DNA of 64,000 nt from Carnegiea gigantea. Lineage: Eukaryota; Streptophyta; Magnoliopsida; Caryophyllales; Cactaceae. The notes below the pieces were generated by a model, which was not told where the DNA came from, ran no database searches, and saw only the letters and a program-made list of their open reading frames with translations. Shown here one piece after another: positions 59,201-64,000 of this stretch. Position numbers and translations under genes: made by a program. How positions within the stretch are numbered: position 1 is the first letter of the stretch; each line of letters starts with the position of its first letter. The stretch is taken from the NCBI GenBank assembly GCA_029747015.1, contig JAKOGI010000570.1:1-64000 (forward strand), read 5' to 3'.

Positions 59201-62200
59201 CTATGGGTAGAACAGTTTTGCAAATAGCAGTTCATTCCAAGTATCTTGCAGGCCGGGCAGACACCAATGTACACAATCAGCGTAACTTTTAGGGTCTGCT
59301 AGCTGCTCGGGGGTCAGTGGGCTCCACTGCTTCTTGTAGATCTGCGTGTGTGCATCCTTGCGGTGGCTTGATAGCTGGGTTATATTCAGAAATGATATGG
59401 GCACCTTGGATTTGCTTAACTCTTCACCAATAACCTTCATTATGCTTTTGCTTGTATCTGAACCCCAGTATTCAGGATCTTCTATTGGACTCGTTTCGTT
59501 ATAGCAGTTGCCCCCTGGTTCACCTCCCCATTCTATGCTCCTGTTTAAGAGAATCTGTGAATTATATTTCCTAGGTTGGGTGCTTGGCACTTGAATAGAC
59601 TGGCAGATATAAATCTGGGCAAGACCATTTGTTCTGTTTTGGGACTAAGGGCTCTCTCAGGACTTTAATAGACTAGCAGATATGGGCACCTTGTTTTAGA
59701 ACCATTTGTTCTGTTAAAACTAGCGAAGTAGCAAATCCAAACGAACCATTTGTTTGTGTTGCGTATAGATGAAGGAGAATTGGGGGGGGGGGGGGGGAAT
59801 GTAATGAGGTCTGTTTTACTGCTGTAGGGTTTTCATGGAAAACCTCTTTCCATTTCTTTTTGACATATTGATAACTTAACTGTGCATGAGTTGGTGACAT
59901 GCTGGTGAAGAAGACTCTTGTCTTGTTCAGGTCCATGTTCCTCTGAACCCATTTCACCATGCTCTTCATTGCCAACCGATATGCATCCTCTGTCTCCAGC
60001 TGCTCAATATCCTGAACGTCATCTTGGAAAGATCCATTCCTGCAGGAAATTGAAGCACACATTTATCAGCAAAAAGACCTAATGAGTGGGGTATAAAATT
60101 GCCTGAGACCTAGTGACCCTTAAATGGGTTGGACATTACAGGATCTTCATCTTGTGACCAGTCATCCACCAGAGGTAGGTGTTGAACACCAGGATATCAG
60201 CACCTTTCCAGAATTTTCCGTGCTTGTTTATAGATGCCTGGCGAACAATTCTGTCTGATATTCGATGCACAACAGCATTGTCTGCGTTTGATTCAAGGAG
60301 GAATGGTGCCCAGTAGAACTCAACGGATGCATTATAATTCTGTAATTAGAGTTGCAGAAATTAGAGCTGTATGAGCAAATACAACGCAACTGGTGGTGAA
60401 ATTCTCAGAGAAGCTTTGAGAAGCCCTGAATATGTATGGTTTAACAGTGTTTCACAAATTGAGCTGAAGGATTCCAACATGGTTACATTTCCTAATCTTG
60501 GATCTTGATTCACCATTTTTCAAAAAATTTGCATCTTTTCGGTTGATTTTATGTTGAAAGTGGAGTGTTCACACAATCATGCCCATGTTAACATGTTGAA
60601 TGTTTTGACACCGATTATTACACCGAAATGAAAAGGGCAAGTGAATGTATGTCATAACAATACGATGACATATAGATGTTGCTCTGAGTTTACCTTGAAT
60701 CGGAAGACACTCAATGAATCGTTAGAGCTCTCCATGGATTTGGCATCTTCAGGTACCAATCTGTGAAGAAGACAGATCATGGAGACAAACTGACCCCGGT
60801 TTAAGGAATCGCCAACATATAGCATCCTTTTGCCCCTGAGAGCCTCTAGCATTAAGGTTGCATTGAATCTGCAGGTTTCTACCTTTGTCAGTTAGAGAAT
60901 TATCATCATCAAAAGGCAAAACTGCAATGCTATATTCTATGCACTTCACTTTGTAAGGTCTAATGCTATCAACGGCAGCCAAAAATAATCTTCATACTAT
61001 ATCCTGTATCCAATGTAACTTGGATCAAGATAATGTTAAACTCATAACAATAGACAGCTTCACAGTCACAAATTTTGGTATTTAAAAAATAATCCTTAGG
61101 TTAGATATAAAAACAAATAAATAAATAAAAATGTTTGCCTTCATTTATCATGTTTGCTGCTTTTTTTGGGGGGGGGGGGTATTTGCTTCTTCCTAGTTTG
61201 TGTGCTAATTTTTTTTTCAGTTCTTTCTTTGCAATCTGTAGCTAGTCCTTTTCCCCTCTCTCCCCCCCCCCCCCCAAAAAACTTTTTCCTCCTTGTTTTT
61301 TGGGTCTCTGCCTCTGGGTAAGAACAGATAGGCTATACAGCTGTGGTTGCTGGTTTTCACGTGAGCGGCCGTGGGTACTACCCCCCGGCTGGGGGGAGGG
61401 GGGCCCGACAAAAATGATTTCACTTTCGCAGGTATAGAGCACTGTAAGAGCATCTGCAATGGTGATCCATAATTTTGGATCATAGTGGGGGCCACGCTCT
61501 CCACCTCATCCCATAAGTCAACTTTTCTCTCTTCTCTACATCCTATAGATCACCAACTTGGATCATGAAATAAATAATATTTTATAGACCTCACCACTAA
61601 CATATTATTGGGTTTTAGACTTTTAAGGGTTTAGTTGGCGAAAAAAGAGAGAGAGAAAATATGTAGAGGCGGATCACAGCCGTGAGCTGGACCGTGGGGC
61701 GAGCGAAGTGGATCACTGATGCATGGTATTGTTTGGACCGTGAGCCAAAATTTTGGCTCATAAGCCTTGCATTACAGGTGTTCTAAGGGCTCCCCAGATA
61801 GTAATGTGGCCCCTTCCTCACAACTGTAGGCCTACACCTCATTCTCAGCAGGATCCCATTTCGGGGCAGTACAATTCACTCTATACACCCAAAAACACTA
61901 GTACAAATTCACAAAACAATCACGTGATATACTCTTGTATAAACAGTTAAAAAATCCCAGTTGATTTGCAAAAGATCATCAAAATTATATGAAGCATTAA
62001 TCGTATCATATTAAGTGATATGCGAAGATATCATTCGGCAATCTTTTCATTTAAATTTTGTCTTTTTTACAATCATTTTGAGTATAAGCAAGTAGCTGGT
62101 ACTAAAGTTATCGATCCATTCGAAATGGTGGTTATATTTTAACTTTGAAGGAAAGATCACATTTCATAAATTTCAACCAATAGCATAGAAGCTTTTTCCT

Positions 62201-62322
62201 TCCTTTAAAAGCCACATGATGTTCTTTATCCTGAGTTGAACTCCAAACAAAACTCTTAACTTACACACTATTTCTCTCATTTCATACATAATATGGGAAT
62301 TTGTAATATATGGAAATTTGTA

Positions 62323-62400
<78 letters not shown>

Positions 62401-64000
62401 CCAATAATATTGTATTTGAAATTTATTGTTGTGAATTCATGTGGGTTTTTTTTTTTTTGGGGGGTAGTGCTCCTCGGAGGAGTGTTTTAATATTTTTGTT
62501 CAAGTCAATATTGAAGTATCCAATTTTACATGCAATAATGTATATATACATAAGTCGCATTATTTGTTATTGCTTTAATCAAAATTGCCCGATGTGATGT
62601 CTTATACATCACTTATTAATATTTTTGGCACAAACATAATAGATTGTAAAGAAAGAATATTAGAGAATTTCATTGCATAATAAGGATGGTGAGCCTATTA
62701 TAACTTATTAGTGTAGATAAGCACATTATTTATCATGCAAGCAACCTTGAAAAACAATGAGATATAACACTATGTACAACATTGTACTTGCTTAAGAAAA
62801 ATTGCAAAGTAGATTGTGTCAATTGTGTAGTTATGTGCAGCATGGGCTTAGATTTCTTTTTTTTTAATAAGCAAAAAATAGGAGAGTATTAGTACAAGGG
62901 CTTAGAACATTTTCCTTCATTATTTTGTACTATTTGCTTGCAAAAACATTACTGCTGTTTAATATATATATTATTTAAAAAGAGAATGTATATAGTACAC
63001 AGTATCTAATAATTTTTTATAGTTAACGTTTTTAAAGAAGCTGCGCACAGCATGGGATTGAAGTCAGTTAATAGTAATAAGGAAAACAATACCAAAAAAC
63101 AACTCCATTGGTTACACTAACATCTTATCAATTTAGAATATGGCTTTTTTAAAAAAAAAAAAATCATGAAACACAAAATTCAAAGAGTCAGCATTCAGTT
63201 TTCACTTTCTCACAATTTAAAAACGAATTTTGGGTAATTTTTTAACCTGTCTCTCAGTAAATTCAAACAAACTATCTTTTCTGAATATTCACTATTTTTT
63301 TTTTCTATATGAGCAGTGGGTAGTCCTTTTTTTGGGGGGGTGGTTTTTACTTTACTAAAATTAAGCTATTATTAGCCAATAAGAGAATAGAGTTCTCATA
63401 TTACAAATTTTTTTAATAATCAATGTTTAAACCTGCTTTACCAGTTGATAAAACAAAGAGGTTTTAAATCGAGACCTTATCAAAAATAAACGTCAGATCA
63501 CTTAAATCAACCTGTATTAGTTTTAAAACTAGTTTCGAACCCAGACCTTACTAGAAACAAGATGATAGAGATATGAATTAAATTTGGATTTAAAATTTAG
63601 GAGTCAGATTAAAAGCTCCCATACCTTTTTGTGATTCCTAAAATTTTCCAATTTTGAGGCATAAATGAGCTGGAGAAAGGCAAGCGTTAATGCTTCAATT
63701 AATAAACAAGTAATGGGCACGCACTTGGGAAGGTCGCAGGCGTGAGGTTGCCACCGCCAAAGCTGGTAATCCCTATCAGGGCGTCCGTGTTCTTGGCACG
63801 TTAACTGCGGCTGAATATACGGACACTCTCTCTCCTCGTACATCGGTTTTCTCTCCTCATCCCTCACCCATTTTCCGGCGAATATGTCGCATCCTTCCGC
63901 CGCCCTCCCCACCGCAAACGCCGCCACTTTCTCTCTCCTCTTCTCCTCCGAATTCGACGCCTTCTCATCCTTTACATGATTCGTCGCTTCTTCATCAAGT
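59201..64000 (-). CDS. TBL: TRICHOME BIREFRINGENCE-LIKE protein, partial (5' end outside window)
   Basis: Exons on the minus strand are 64000-63725 (open at the 5' side), 60868-60694, 60339-60140, 60039-59881 and 59540-59201. The TBL (PMR5N) part reads [48 protein letters not shown]. The DUF231 part has the GDS esterase motif ([14 protein letters not shown]), [21 protein letters not shown] and the DXXH motif in [14 protein letters not shown] and DXXH supply the Ser-His-Asp triad of polysaccharide O-acetyltransferases in the Golgi. The sequence resembles the TBL31-TBL34 xylan acetyltransferase group most, so acetylation of wall xylan is inferred. The missing N-terminus should hold the membrane anchor. 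Intron 1 is about 2.86 kb and holds a MITE, a microsatellite and a SINE. Confidence 0.94.
61448..61783. mobile_element. Tourist-like MITE in TBL intron 1
   Basis: 336 bp, from GAGCATCTGCAATGG to the inverse of GAACACCTGTAATGC, flanked by TAA (61445-61447 and 61784-61786). It resembles the start of the element at 20761. Confidence 0.7.
62327..62398. repeat. Compound (AT)n(GT)n microsatellite in TBL intron 1
   Basis: About 31 bp of AT repeats run straight into about 40 bp of GT repeats. Confidence 0.95.
63352..63525 (-). mobile_element. tRNA-derived SINE (second family) in TBL intron 1
   Basis: On the minus strand: CTAATACAGGTTGATTTAAGTGATCTGACGTTTATT, then a B-box-like AAGGTCTCGATTT, then TGAGAACTCTATTCTCTTATTGGC. 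The same order of segments occurs at 27752-27896. Confidence 0.55.

Overview
The window is nuclear DNA of a flowering plant, almost certainly a eudicot. The genes are split by many GT-AG introns and encode plant-specific families (group IId WRKY, DUF247, CYP81-type P450, TBL acetyltransferase). Between them lie AT-rich stretches with plant Copia, LINE, SINE and MITE repeats, including an Au-type SINE. The sequence does not fix the species.

Layout: 1-4492 is a tandem pair of non-autonomous Ty1/Copia elements sharing LTRs, with Gag-protease but no integrase or reverse transcriptase core. 4493-8672 is repeat-rich spacer (a SINE inside a TIR repeat, an RNase H remnant). 8673-13735 is a 12-exon small-RNA-degrading nuclease gene (+). 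14949-16708 is RER1 (+). 18595-20172 is an intronless DUF247 gene (-). 20173-25765 is spacer with MITEs, a LINE RNase H remnant and a tRNA-Ala gene. 25766-27523 is a papain-like cysteine protease gene (-) with a second, identical tRNA-Ala gene antisense in its first intron. 27524-40773 is a long gene-poor stretch with MITEs, SINE copies, LTR-like pieces and a 5'-truncated LINE. 40774-43805 is a group IId WRKY gene (+). 46988-49425 is a tRNA-dihydrouridine synthase gene (+). 50376-53541 is a CYP81-type P450 gene (-), tail to tail with the synthase gene. 54168-57444 is a 12-exon 2-oxoglutarate dioxygenase gene (-). 59201-64000 is a TBL xylan O-acetyltransferase-like gene (-) whose 5' end lies beyond the window.

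The genes do not form an operon or an obvious pathway cluster; each has its own promoter region. The P450 and dioxygenase genes are neighbours and both are metabolic oxidases, but nothing shows a common pathway. The most informative observations concern genome dynamics and gene structure: the compact Gag-only Copia dimer with a conserved hairpin cluster, MITEs with intact target-site duplications inside introns, a GC-AG intron in the nuclease gene, a 20-nt microexon carrying two iron ligands of the dioxygenase, and the intronic antisense tRNA. I did not find a convincing undescribed defence-like or catalytic system. All exon boundaries were deduced by hand from splice signals, reading frame and family similarity.
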